NCBI GenBank assembly: GCA_036924085.1
Contig: JAVGWX010000002.1
Location: 84,686,704 to 84,750,703 of the forward strand
Direction of reading: 5' to 3'
From: Ariolimax columbianus
Lineage: Eukaryota > Mollusca > Gastropoda > Stylommatophora > Arionidae
DNA: 64,000 nt
Below, piece after piece: positions 1 to 12,527 of this stretch. The stretch's first letter is position 1. Each line of letters starts with the position of its first letter. Position numbers and translations under genes: made by a program. The notes beneath the pieces were generated by a model. It saw nothing but the letters and a program-made list of their open reading frames with translations. It was not told the DNA's origin and ran no database searches.

Positions 1-2771
1 GTAAGTCAGTGGAAATGCTTTTAACTTATCCACATAATTAGTGCGTTACAATTGCAATACATTTCAAAGTGCTGAAAATTGTTCAAACTTATAATATGCA
101 CTTTTTTTTCAAATCGCTTTCTACTCAATTTTGATTTTAGAAACATTGGATTTTCTGGTCAGTAAAATTACTTGAAAGTCAATGGAAATGCTTTTAACTT
201 ATACACATAATTAGTGCGTTACAATTGCAATACATTTCAAAGTGCTGAAAATTGTCTGAACTTATGATATGCTATTTTTTTACAAATTGCTTTCTACTCA
301 ATTTTGATTTTAGAAAGATTGGTTTTTCTTGTCAGTAAAATTACTTGAAAGTCAGTGGAAATGCTTTTAACTTATCCACATAATTAGTGCGTTACAATTG
401 CAATACATTTCAAAGTGCTGAAAATTGTCTGAACTTATGATATGCTATTTTTTTACAAATCGCCTTCTACTCAGTTTTTTATTTCAGAAACATTGGTTTT
501 TCTTGTCAGTAAAATTACTTGAAAGTCAGTGGAAATGCTTTTAACTTATCCACATAATTAGTGCGTTAAAATTGCAATACATTTCAAAGTGCTGAAAATT
601 GTTCAAACTTATAATATGCAATTTTTTTTCAAATCGCCTTCTACTCAGTTTTTTATTTTAGAAACATTGGTTTTTCTTGTTAGTAAAATTACTTGAAAGT
701 CAGTGGAAATGCTTTTAACTTATCCACATAATTAGTACGTTAAAATTGCAATACATTTCAAAGTGCTGAAAATTGTTCAAACTTATAATATGCAATTTTT
801 TTTCAAATCGCTTTCTACTCAATTTTGATTTTAGAAACATTGGATTTTCTGGTCAGTAAAATTACTTGAAAATCAATGGAAATGCTTTTAACATATCCAC
901 ATACTTAGTGCGTTACAATTGCAATACATTTCAAAGTGCTGAAAATTGTCTGAACTTATGATATGCTATTTTTTTACAAATCGCCTTCTACTCAGTTTTT
1001 TATTTCAGAAACATTGGTTTTTCTTGTCAGTAAAATTACTTGAAAGTCAGTGGAAATGCTTTTAACTTATCCACATAATTAGTGCGTTAAAATTGCAATA
1101 CATTTCAAAGTGCTGAAAATTGTTCAAACTTATAATATGCAATTTTTTTTCAAATCGCCTTCTACTCAGTTTTTTATTTTAGAAACATTGGTTTTTCTTG
1201 TTAGTAAAATTACTTGAAAGTCAGTGGAAATGCTTTTAACTTATCCACATAATTAGTACGTTAAAATTGCAATACATTTCAAAGTGCTGAAAATTGTTCA
1301 AACTTATAATATGCAATTTTTTTTCAAATCGCTTTCTACTCAATTTTGATTTTAGAAACATTGGATTTTCTGGTCAGTAAAATTACTTGAAAATCAATGG
1401 AAATGCTTTTAACATATCCACATACTTAGTGCGTTACAATTGCAATACATTTCAAAGTGCTGAAAATTGTCTGAACTTATGATATGCTATTTTTTTACAA
1501 ATCGCCTTCTACTCAGTTTTTTATTTCAGAAACATTGGTTTTTCTTGTAAGTAAAATTACTTGAAAGTCAGTGGAAATGCTTTTAACTTATCCACATAAT
1601 TAGTGCGTTAAAATTGCAATACATTTCAAAGTGCTGAAAATTGTTCAAACTTATAATATGCAATTTTTTTTCAAATCGCCTTCTACTCAGTTTTTTAGTT
1701 TAGAAACATTGGTTTTTCTTGTCAGTAAAATTACTTGAAAGTCAGTGGAAATGCTTTTAACTTATCCACATAATTAGTGCGTTAAAATTGCAATACATTT
1801 CAAAGTGCTGAAAATTGTTCAAACCTATAATATGCAATTTTTTTTCAAATCGCTTTCTACTCAATTTTGATTTTAGAAACATTGGATTTTCTGGTCAGTA
1901 AAATTACTTGAAAATCAATGGAAATGCTTTTAACATATCCACATACTTAGTGCGTTACAATTGCAATACATTTCAAAGTGCTGAAAATTGTCTGAACTTA
2001 TGATATGCTATTTTTTTACAAATCGCCTTCTACTCAGTTTTTTATTTCAGAAACATTGGTTTTTCTTGTAAGTAAAATTACTTGAAAGTCAGTGGAAATG
2101 CTTTTAACTTATCCACATAATTAGTGCGTTAAAATTGCAATACATTTCAAAGTGCTGAAAATTGTTCAAACTTATAATATGCAATTTTTTTTCAAATCGC
2201 CTTCTACTCAGTTTTTTAGTTTAGAAACATTGGTTTTTCTTGTCAGTAAAATTACTTGAAAGTCAGTGGAAATGCTTTTAACTTATCCACATAATTAGTG
2301 CGTTACAATTGCAATACATTTCAAAGTGCTGAAAATTGTTCAAACTTATAATATGCAATTTTTTTTCAAATCGCTTTCTACTCAATTTTGATTTTAGAAA
2401 CATTGGATTTTCTGGTCAGTAAAATTACTTGAAAATCAAAGGAAATGCTTTTAACATATCCACATAATTAGTGCGTTACAATTGCAATACATTTCAAAGT
2501 GCTGAAAATTGTCTGAACTTATGATATGCTATTTTTTTACAAATCGCCTTCTACTCAGTTATTTATTTCAGAAACATTGGTTTTTCTTGTCAGTAAAATT
2601 ACTTGAAAGTCAGTGGAAATGCTTTTAACTTATCCACATAATTAGTGCGTTAAAATTGCAATACATTTCAAAGTGCTGAAAATTGTTCAAACTTATAATA
2701 TGCAATTTTTTTCAAATCGCCTTTAATTTTGATTTTAGAAACATTGTTTTTTTTTGTCAGTAAAATTACAT
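1..2771. repeat. Outer HOR unit A, copy 1 (16 monomers)
   Basis: The first bases, gtaagtcagtgg, reappear at 2772 and 4504 after the unusual junction 'attacat', marking the start of a larger unit. This copy holds three leading monomers (5, 178, 351), four tandem 521-bp 3-mers (525-2608) and one short closing monomer that lacks the 'ctactcaa' block. At 2771 bp it is about 1039 bp longer than copy 2, which equals two extra 521-bp 3-mers less a few T-tract differences. The left end may be cut by the window edge. Confidence 0.9.
525..2608. repeat. 521-bp 3-mer HOR, four tandem copies
   Basis: Units begin at 525, 1046, 1567 and 2088, exactly 521 bp apart. Each holds monomer A (gcgttaaaattg, ttcaaac central box, cagttttttat), monomer B (ending ggattttctggtcag) and monomer C (starting atcaatgg, with acatatccacatactt and the gtctgaac box). 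Units 1-2 have 'gttag' after A and 'gtacg' in B. Units 3-4 have 'tttttagtttag' and 'gtcag' instead. Unit 3 alone has caaacctataat in B (1820). Unit 4 alone has atcaaagg at the start of C (2435) and 'cagttattta'. These private changes make the four units individually traceable. Confidence 0.93.
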
Positions 2772-4503
2772 GTAAGTCAGTGGAAATGCTTTTAACTTAT
2801 CCACATAATTAGTGCGTTACAATTGCAATACATTTCAAAGTGCTGAAAATTGTTCAAACTTATAATATGCACTTTTTTTTCAAATCGCTTTCTACTCAAT
2901 TTTGATTTTAGAAACATTGGATTTTCTGGTCAGTAAAATTACTTGAAAGTCAATGGAAATGCTTTTAACTTATACACATAATTAGTGCGTTACAATTGCA
3001 ATACATTTCAAAGTGCTGAAAATTGTCTGAACTTATGATATGCTATTTTTTTACAAATTGCTTTCTACTCAATTTTGATTTTAGAAAGATTGGTTTTTCT
3101 TGTCAGTAAAATTACTTGAAAGTCAGTGGAAATGCTTTTAACTTATCCACATAATTAGTGCGTTACAATTGCAATACATTTCAAAGTGCTGAAAATTGTC
3201 TGAACTTATGATATGCTATTTTTTTACAAATCGCCTTCTACTCAGTTTTTTATTTCAGAAACATTGGTTTTTCTTGTCAGTAAAATTACTTGAAAGTCAG
3301 TGGAAATGCTTTTAACTTATCCACATAATTAGTGCGTTAAAATTGCAATACATTTCAAAGTGCTGAAAATTGTTCAAACTTATAATATGCAATTTTTTTT
3401 TCAAATCGCCTTCTACTCAGTTTTTTATTTTAGAAACATTGGTTTTTCTTGTTAGTAAAATTACTTGAAAGTCAGTGGAAATGCTTTTAACTTATCCACA
3501 TAATTAGTACGTTAAAATTGCAATACATTTCAAAGTGCTGAAAATTGTTCAAACTTATAATATGCAATTTTTTTTTCAAATCGCTTTCTACTCAATTTTG
3601 ATTTTAGAAACATTGGATTTTCTGGTCAGTAAAATTACTTGAAAATCAATGGAAATGCTTTTAACATATCCACATACTTAGTGCGTTACAATTGCAATAC
3701 ATTTCAAAGTGCTGAAAATTGTCTGAACTTATGATATGCTATTTTTTTACAAATCGCCTTCTACTCAGTTTTTTATTTCAGAAACATTGGTTTTTCTTGT
3801 AAGTAAAATTACTTGAAAGTCAGTGGAAATGCTTTTAACTTATCCACATAATTAGTGCGTTAAAATTGCAATACATTTCAAAGTGCTGAAAATTGTTCAA
3901 ACTTATAATATGCAATTTTTTTTCAAATCGCCTTCTACTCAGTTTTTTAGTTTAGAAACATTGGTTTTTCTTGTCAGTAAAATTACTTGAAAGTCAGTGG
4001 AAATGCTTTTAACTTATCCACATAATTAGTGCGTTAAAATTGCAATACATTTCAAAGTGCTGAAAATTGTTCAAACCTATAATATGCAATTTTTTTTCAA
4101 ATCGCTTTCTACTCAATTTTGATTTTAGAAACATTGGATTTTCTGGTCAGTAAAATTACTTGAAAATCAAAGGAAATGCTTTTAACATATCCACATAATT
4201 AGTGCGTTACAATTGCAATACATTTCAAAGTGCTGAAAATTGTCTGAACTTATGATATGCTATTTTTTTACAAATCGCCTTCTACTCAGTTATTTATTTC
4301 AGAAACATTGGTTTTTCTTGTCAGTAAAATTACTTGAAAGTCAGTGGAAATGCTTTTAACTTATCCACATAATTAGTGCGTTAAAATTGCAATACATTTC
4401 AAAGTGCTGAAAATTGTTCAAACTTATAATATGCAATTTTTTTTCAAATCGCCTTTAATTTTGATTTTAGAAACATTGTTTTTTTTTGTCAGTAAAATTA
4501 CAT
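2772..4503. repeat. Outer HOR unit A, copy 2 (10 monomers, 1732 bp)
   Basis: It repeats copy 1 from its first base: three leading monomers (2776, 2949, 3122), then only two 3-mers (3296-4339), then the same short closing monomer. It differs from copy 1 mainly by the loss, or non-gain, of two 521-bp units and by single T insertions in T tracts (for example near 3391 and 3567). Confidence 0.9.
3296..4339. repeat. 521-bp 3-mer HOR, two copies inside outer copy 2
   Basis: Units start at 3296 and 3819 (523 and 521 bp; the extra two bases are T-tract length). The first matches the type-1 units of copy 1 and ends in gtaag, like the unit at 1046. The second is a mosaic: its B monomer has caaacctataat (4072), as in the unit at 1567, and its C monomer has atcaaagg (4166), as in the unit at 2088. 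Confidence 0.92.
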
Positions 4504-5785
4504 GTAAGTCAGTGGAAATGCTTTTAACTTATCCACATAATTAGTGCGTTACAATTGCAATACATTTCAAAGTGCTGAAAATTGTTCAAACTTATAATAT
4601 GCACTTTTTTTTCAAATCGCTTTCTACTCAATTTTGATTTTAGAAACATTGGATTTTCTGGTCAGTAAAATTACTTGAAAGTCAATGGAAATGCTTTTAA
4701 CTTATACACATAATTAGTGCGTTACAATTGCAATACATTTCAAAGTGCTGAAAATTGTCTGAACTTATGATATGCTATTTTTTTACAAATTGCTTTCTAC
4801 TCAATTTTGATTTTAGAAAGATTGGTTTTTCTTGTCAGTAAAATTACTTGAAAGTCAGTGGAAATGCTTTTAACTTATCCACATAATTAGTGCGTTACAA
4901 TTGCAATACATTTCAAAGTGCTGAAAATTGTCTGAACTTATGATATGCTATTTTTTTACAAATCGCCTTCTTCTCAGTTTTTTATTTCAGAAACATTGGT
5001 TTTTCTTGTCAGTAAAATTACTTGAAAGTCAGTGGAAATGCTTTTAACTTATCCACATAATTAGTGCCTTAAAATTGCAATACATTTCAAAGTGCTGAAA
5101 ATTGTTCAAACTTATAATATGCAATTTTTTTTCAAATCGCCTTCTACTCAGTTTTTTATTTTAGAAACATTGGTTTTTCTTGTTAGTAAAATTACTTGAA
5201 AGTCAGTGGAAATGCTTTTAACTTATCCACATAATTAGTACGTTAAAATTGCAATACATTTCAAAGTGCTGAAAATTGTTCAAACTTATAATATGCAATT
5301 TTTTTTCAAATCGCTTTCTACTCAATTTTGATTTTAGAAACATTGGATTTTCTGGTCAGTAAAATTACTTGAAAATCAATGGAAATGCTTTTAACATATC
5401 CACATACTTAGTGCGTTACAATTGCAATACATTTCAAAGTGCTGAAAATTGTCTGAACTTATGATATGCTATTTTTTTACAAATCGCCTTCTACTCAGTT
5501 TTTTATTTCAGAAACATTGGTTTTTCTTGTAAGTAAAATTACTTGAAAGTCAGTGGAAATGCTTTTAACTTATCCACATAATTAGTGCGTTAAAATTGCA
5601 ATACATTTCAAAGTGCTGAAAATTGTTCAAACTTATAATATGCAATTTTTTTTCAAATCGCCTTCTACTCAGTTTTTTAGTTTAGAAACATTGGTTTTTC
5701 TTGTCAGTAAAATTACTTGAAAGTCAGTGGAAATGCTTTTAACTTATCCACATAATTAGTGCGTTAAAATTGCAATACATTTCAA
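4504..5785. repeat. Outer HOR unit A, copy 3 (partial)
   Basis: It starts with the same acat-gtaagtcagtgg junction and follows copy 2 through three leading monomers (4508, 4681, 4854), one 3-mer (5028, 5202, 5375) and the first monomer of a second 3-mer (5549). In the next monomer it departs at about 5786 into 'aaactgctaaaaattg', a variant typical of other domains. Private changes include cttcttctcag near 4968 and gtgccttaa near 5067. Confidence 0.85.
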
Positions 5786-6329
5786 ACTGCTAAAAATTGT
5801 TCAAACTTATAATGTGCAATTTTTTTTCAAATCGCTTCAATTTTGATTTTAGAAACATTGGTTTTTCTTGTAAGTAAAACTACTTGAAAGTGAGCGGAAA
5901 TGCTTTTAACTTGTCCACATAATTTGTGCGTTACAATTGCAATACATTTCAAAGTGCTGAACATTGTCTTAGTTTATGATTGGCAATTTTTTTTCAAATC
6001 GCCTTCTACTCAATTTTGATTTTTAGAAACATTGGTTTTTCTTGTTAGTAAAATTACTTGAAAGTCAGTGGAAATGCTTTTACCTTATCCACATAATTAG
6101 TGCGTTACAATTGCAATACATTTCAAAGTGCTGAAAATTGTCTGAACTTATGATATGCTATTTTTTTACAAATCGCTTTCTACTCAATTTTGATTTTAGA
6201 AACATTGGTTTTTCTTGTCAGTAAAATTACTTGAAAGTCAGTGGAAATGCTTTTAACTTATCCACATAATTAGTACGTTAAAATTGCAATTCATTTCAAA
6301 GTGCTGAAATTTGTTCAAACTTATAATAT
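5786..6329. repeat. Mosaic monomers between HOR domains
   Basis: These are about three monomers with no long-range match nearby. One is gtgagcgg-type with ttgtccacat and the 'cttagtttatgattggc' central box. One has accttatcc. One has gtacg and attcatttc. They are satellite throughout, with no gene. Confidence 0.8.
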
Positions 6330-9134
6330 GCAATTTTTTTTCAAATCGCCTTCAATTTTGATTTTAGAAACATTGGTTTTTTTTGTCAGTAAAATTACAT
6401 GTAAGTCAGTGGAAATGCTTTTAACTTATCCACATAATTAGTGCGTTACAATTGCAATACATTTCAAAGTGCTGAAAATTGTCTGAACTTATGATATGCT
6501 ATTTTTTTACAAATCGCTTTCTACTCAATTTTGATTTTAGAAATATTGGTTTTTCTTGTCAGTAAAATTACTTAAAAGTCAGTGGAAATGCTTTTAACTT
6601 ATCCACATAATTAGTGCGTTAAAATTGCAATACATTTCAAAGTGCTGAAAATTGTTCAAACTTATAATATGCACTTTTTTTTCAAATCGCTTTCTACTCA
6701 ATTTTGATTTTAGAAACATTGGATTTTCTGGTCAGTAAAATTACTTGAAAGTCAATGGAAATGCTTTTAACTTATCCACATAATTAGTGCGTTACAATTG
6801 CAATACATTTCAAAGTGCTGAAAATTGTCTGAACTTATGATATGCTATTTTTTTACAAATCGCTTTCTACTCAATTTTGATTTTAGAAAGATTGGTTTTT
6901 CTTGTCAGTAAAATTACTTGAAAGTCAGTGGAAATGCTTTTAACTTATCCACATAATTAGTGCGTTAAAATTGCAATACATTTCAAAGTGCTGAAAATTG
7001 TTCAAACTTATAATATGCAATTTTTTTTCAAATCGCCTTCTACTCAGTTTTTTATTTCAGAAACATTGGTTTTTCTTGTCAGTAAAATTATTTTTTTTCA
7101 AATCGCCTTTAATTTTGATTTTAGAAACATTGGTTTTTCTTGTAAGTAAAATTACATGTAAGTCAGTGGAAATGCTTTTAACTTATTCACATAATTAGTG
7201 CGTTACAATGTCAATACATTTCAAAGTGCTGAAAATTGTCTGAACTTATGATATGCTATTTTTTTACAAATCGCTTTCTACTCAATTTTGATTTTTAGAA
7301 ACATTGGTTTTTCTTGTCAGTAAAATTACTTGAAAGTGCGTGGAAATGCTTTTACCTTATCCACATAAATAGTGCGTTAAAATTGCAATACATTTCAAAG
7401 TGCTGAAAATTGTTTAAACTTATAATATGCAATTTTTTTTCAAATCGCCTTCAATTTTAATTTTAGAAACATTGGTTTTTCTTGTAAGTAAAACTACTTG
7501 AAAGTGAGCGGAAATGCTTTTAACTTATCCACATAATTAGTGCGTTACAATTGCAATACTTTTCAAAGTGCTGAACATTGTCTTAGTTTATGATTGGCAA
7601 TTTTTTTTCAAATCGCCTTCTACTCAATTTTGATTTTAGAAACATTGGTTTTTCTTGTTAGTAAAATTACTTGAAAGTCAGTGGAAATGCTTTTACCTTA
7701 TCCACATAATTAGTGCGTTACAATTGCAATACATTTCAAAGTGCTGAAAATTGTCTGAACTTATGAAATGCTATTTTATTAACAAATCGCTTTCTACTCA
7801 ATTTTGATTTTAGAAACATTGGTTTTTCTTGTCTGTAAAATTACATCAAAGTCAGTGGAAATGCTTTTAACTTATCCACATAATTAGTACGTTAAAATTG
7901 CAATACATTTCAAAGTGCTGAAAATTGTTTAAACTTATAATATGCAATTTTTTTTCAAATCGCCTTCAATTTTGATTTTAAAAACATTGGTTTTTCTTGT
8001 AAGTAAAACTACTTGAAAGTGAGCGGAAATGCTTTTAACTTATCCACATAATTTGTGCGTTACAATTGCAATACATTTCAAAGTGCTGAACATTGTCTTA
8101 GTTTATGATCGGCAATTTTTTTTCAAATCGCCTTCTACTCAATTTTGATTTTAGAAACATTGGTTTTTCTTGCTAGTAAAATTACTTGAAAGTCAGTGGA
8201 AATGCTTTTACCTTTTCCACATAATTAGTGCGTTATAATTGCAATACATTTCAAAGTTCTGAAAATTGTCTGAACTTATGATATGCTATTTTTTTACAAA
8301 TCGCTTTCTACTCAATTTTGATTTTAGAAACATTGATTTTTCTTGTTAGTAAAATTACTTGAAAGTCAGTGGAAATGCTTTTAACTTATCCACATAATTA
8401 GTACGTTAAAATTGCAATACATTTCAAAGTGCTGAAAATTGTTCAAACTTATAATATGCAATTTTTTTTCAAATCGCCTTTAATTTTGATTTTAGAAACA
8501 TTGGTTTTTCTTGTCAGTAAAAATACATGTAAGTTAGTGGAAATGCTTTTAATTTATCCACATAATTAGTGCGTTACAATGTCAATACATTTCAAAGTGC
8601 TGAAAATTGTCTGAACTTATGATCTGCTTTTTTTTACAAATCGCTTTCTACTCAATTTTGATTTTTAGAAACATTGGTTTTTCTTGTCAGTAATATTACT
8701 TGAAAGTGAGTGGAAATGCTTTTAACTTATCCACATAATTAGTGCGTTAAAATTGCAATACATTTCAAAGTGCTGAAAATTGGTAAAACTTAAAATATGC
8801 AATTTTTTTTCAAATCGCCTTCAATTTTGATTTTAGAAACATTGGTTTTTCTTGTCAGTAAAATTACATGTAAGTCAGTGGAAATGCTTTTAACTTATCC
8901 ACAGAATTAGTACGTTATAATTGCAATACATTTCAAAGTGCTGAAAATTGTTCAAACTTATAATATGCAATTTTTTTTCAAATCGCCTTCAATTTTGATT
9001 TTAGAAACATTGGTTTTTCTTGTAAGTAAAATTACATGTAAGTCAGTGGAAATGCTTTTAACTTATCCACATAATTAGTGCGTTACAATTGCAATACATT
9101 TCAAAGTTCTGAACATTGAATAAACTTATAATGT
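6330..9134. repeat. 2805-bp HOR unit, copy 1
   Basis: The segment repeats immediately downstream at an offset of exactly 2805 bp (for example gtaag at 6401 and 9206, and at 9038 and 11843). It has about 16 monomers, including one 238-bp monomer with an internal partial duplication. The left boundary is where similarity begins, about 6325-6335. I noticed only a handful of differences from copy 2, such as 7284 A versus 10089 G and 7847 C versus 10652 G. Confidence 0.92.
6924..7161. repeat. 238-bp monomer with duplicated 3' segment (1 of 4)
   Basis: After 'gtcagtaaaatta' at 7079-7091 the sequence jumps back to the T8-caaatcgcc point of the monomer instead of continuing to 'cttgaaa'. About 65-70 bp (T tract through gtaaaatta) is therefore present twice, at about 7021-7090 and 7091-7161. 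The second part has the shorter 'ctttaattttg' form, so it came from a different monomer type. This is a misaligned junction, not simple slippage of one copy. A 66-codon open frame across the junction (6998-7198) has no protein-like character. Confidence 0.88.
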
Positions 9135-11934
9135 GCAATTTTTTTTCAAATCGCCTTCAATTTTGATTTTAGAAACATTGGTTTTTTTTGTATGTAAAAT
9201 TACATGTAAGTCAGTGGAAATGCTTTTAACTTATCCACATAATTAGTGCGTTACAATTGCAATACATTTCAAAGTGCTGAAAATTGTCTGAACTTATGAT
9301 ATGCTATTTTTTTACAAATCGCTTTCTACTCAATTTTGATTTTAGAAATATTGGTTTTTCTTGTCAGTAAAATTACTTAAAAGTCAGTGGAAATGCTTTT
9401 AACTTATCCACATAATTAGTGCGTTAAAATTGCAATACATTTCAAAGTGCTGAAAATTGTTCAAACTTATAATATGCACTTTTTTTTCAAATCGCTTTCT
9501 ACTCAATTTTGATTTTAGAAACATTGGATTTTCTGGTCAGTAAAATTACTTGAAAGTCAATGGAAATGCTTTTAACTTATCCACATAATTAGTGCGTTAC
9601 AATTGCAATACATTTCAAAGTGCTGAAAATTGTCTGAACTTATGATATGCTATTTTTTTACAAATCGCTTTCTACTCAATTTTGATTTTAGAAAGATTGG
9701 TTTTTCTTGTCAGTAAAATTACTTGAAAGTCAGTGGAAATGCTTTTAACTTATCCACATAATTAGTGCGTTAAAATTGCAATACATTTCAAAGTGCTGAA
9801 AATTGTTCAAACTTATAATATGCAATTTTTTTTCAAATCGCCTTCTACTCAGTTTTTTATTTCAGAAACATTGGTTTTTCTTGTCAGTAAAATTATTTTT
9901 TTTCAAATCGCCTTTAATTTTGATTTTAGAAACATTGGTTTTTCTTGTAAGTAAAATTACATGTAAGTCAGTGGAAATGCTTTTAACTTATTCACATAAT
10001 TAGTGCGTTACAATGTCAATACATTTCAAAGTGCTGAAAATTGTCTGAACTTATGATATGCTATTTTTTTACAAATCGCTTTCTACTCGATTTTGATTTT
10101 TAGAAACATTGGTTTTTCTTGTCAGTAAAATTACTTGAAAGTGCGTGGAAATGCTTTTACCTTATCCACATAAATAGTGCGTTAAAATTGCAATACATTT
10201 CAAAGTGCTGAAAATTGTTTAAACTTATAATATGCAATTTTTTTTCAAATCGCCTTCAATTTTAATTTTAGAAACATTGGTTTTTCTTGTAAGTAAAACT
10301 ACTTGAAAGTGAGCGGAAATGCTTTTAACTTATCCACATAATTAGTGCGTTACAATTGCAATACTTTTCAAAGTGCTGAACATTGTCTTAGTTTATGATT
10401 GGCAATTTTTTTTCAAATCGCCTTCTACTCAATTTTGATTTTAGAAACATTGGTTTTTCTTGTTAGTAAAATTACTTGAAAGTCAGTGGAAATGCTTTTA
10501 CCTTATCCACATAATTAGTGCGTTACAATTGCAATACATTTCAAAGTGCTGAAAATTGTCTGAACTTATGAAATGCTATTTTATTAACAAATCGCTTTCT
10601 ACTCAATTTTGATTTTAGAAACATTGGTTTTTCTTGTCTGTAAAATTACATGAAAGTCAGTGGAAATGCTTTTAACTTATCCACATAATTAGTACGTTAA
10701 AATTGCAATACATTTCAAAGTGCTGAAAATTGTTTAAACTTATAATATGCAATTTTTTTTCAAATCGCCTTCAATTTTGATTTTAAAAACATTGGTTTTT
10801 CTTGTAAGTAAAACTACTTGAAAGTGAGCGGAAATGCTTTTAACTTATCCACATAATTTGTGCGTTACAATTGCAATACATTTCAAAGTGCTGAACATTG
10901 TCTTAGTTTATGATCGGCAATTTTTTTTCAAATCGCCTTCTACTCAATTTTGATTTTAGAAACATTGGTTTTTCTTGCTAGTAAAATTACTTGAAAGTCA
11001 GTGGAAATGCTTTTACCTTTTCCACATAATTAGTGCGTTATAATTGCAATACATTTCAAAGTTCTGAAAATTGTCTGAACTTATGATATGCTATTTTTTT
11101 ACAAATCGCTTTCTACTCAATTTTGATTTTAGAAACATTGATTTTTCTTGTTAGTAAAATTACTTGAAAGTCAGTGGAAATGCTTTTAACTTATCCACAT
11201 AATTAGTACGTTAAAATTGCAATACATTTCAAAGTGCTGAAAATTGTTCAAACTTATAATATGCAATTTTTTTTCAAATCGCCTTTAATTTTGATTTTAG
11301 AAACATTGGTTTTTCTTGTCAGTAAAAATACATGTAAGTTAGTGGAAATGCTTTTAATTTATCCACATAATTAGTGCGTTACAATGTCAATACATTTCAA
11401 AGTGCTGAAAATTGTCTGAACTTATGATCTGCTATTTTTTTACAAATCGCCTTCTACTCAATTTTGATTTTAGAAACATTGGTTTTTCTTGTCAGTAATA
11501 TTACTTGAAAGTGAGTGGAAATGCTTTTAACTTATCCACATAATTAGTGCGTTAAAATTGCAATACATTTCAAAGTGCTGAAAATTGGTAAAACTTAAAA
11601 TATGCAATTTTTTTTCAAATCGCCTTCAATTTTGATTTTAGAAACATTGGTTTTTCTTGTCAGTAAAATTACATGTAAGTCAGTGGAAATGCTTTTAACT
11701 TATCCACAGAATTAGTACGTTATAATTGCAATACATTTCAAAGTGCTGAAAATTGTTCAAACTTATAATATGCAATTTTTTTTCAAATCGCCTTCAATTT
11801 TGATTTTAGAAACATTGGTTTTTCTTGTAAGTAAAATTACATGTAAGTCAGTGGAAATGCTTTTAACTTATCCACATAATTAGTGCGTTACAATTGCAAT
11901 ACATTTCAAAGTTCTGAACATTGAATAAACTTAT
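9135..11934. repeat. 2805-bp HOR unit, copy 2
   Basis: This is a tandem, nearly identical copy of the preceding unit. Similarity stops at about 11934, inside a monomer that switches from 'ataatgtgc' (copy 1) to 'atgatctgc'. A small cluster of changes lies near 11430-11470 versus 8625-8665: gctat versus gcttt before the T tract, cgcc versus cgct, and one T fewer before tagaaac. Otherwise the copies track base by base, which implies a recent duplication or recent homogenisation. Confidence 0.92.
9729..9966. repeat. 238-bp monomer with duplicated 3' segment (2 of 4)
   Basis: This is the exact positional counterpart of the 6924 monomer in the second copy of the 2805-bp unit, with the same junction of 'aaaatta' to the T tract near 9896. 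It was inherited by the large duplication. Confidence 0.88.
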
Positions 11935-12527
11935 GATCTGCTATTTTTTTTCAAATCGCTTTCTACTCAATTATATTTTAGAAACATTGGATTTTCTGGT
12001 CAGTAAAATTACTTGAAAGTCAGTGGAAATGCTTTTAACTTATCCACAGAATTAGTGCGTTACAATTGCAATACATTTCAAAATTCTGAAAATTTAATAA
12101 ACTTATGATCTGCTATTTTTTTTCAAATCGCTTTCTACTCAATTTTGATTTTAGAAACATTGGTTTTTCTTGTCAGTAAAATTACTTGAAAGTCAGTGGA
12201 AATGCTTTTAACTTATCCACATAATTAGTACGTTACAATGTCAATACATTTCAAAGTGCTGAAAATTGTCTGAACTTATGATATGCTATTTTTTTACAAA
12301 TCGCCTTCATTTTTGATTTTAGAAACATTGGTTTTTCTTGTCAGTAAAACTACTTGAAAGTGAGCGGAAATGCTTTTAACTTATCCACATAATTAGTGCG
12401 TTACAATGTCAATACATTTCAAAGTGCTGAAAATTGTCTGAACTTATGATATGCTATTTTTTTACAAATCGCCTTCATTTTTGATTTTAGAAACATTGGT
12501 TTTTCTTGTAAGTAAAACTACTTGAAA
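11935..12527. repeat. Mosaic monomers, including a 168-bp near-dimer
   Basis: About 3.5 monomers lie between the 2805-bp and 863-bp domains. Two have the 'ttctgaaaatt(g/t)aataaac' central box. Two consecutive ones share 'cgttacaatgtcaatac' and 'cttcatttttg'; the gtgagcgg starts that follow them lie at 12360 and 12528, 168 bp apart. No gene. Confidence 0.8.

Noticed and set aside
6998..7198. 66-codon open reading frame
   Set aside because: It lies wholly inside satellite monomers, spans the partial-duplication junction of a 238-bp monomer, is rich in Phe, Leu and Ser from T tracts, and has no recognisable domain. It is open only because the duplicated segment shifts the frame.
9803..10003. 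Identical 66-codon open reading frame
   Set aside because: It is the copy of the 6998 frame in the second 2805-bp unit. Its repetition follows from the DNA duplication, not from coding constraint.
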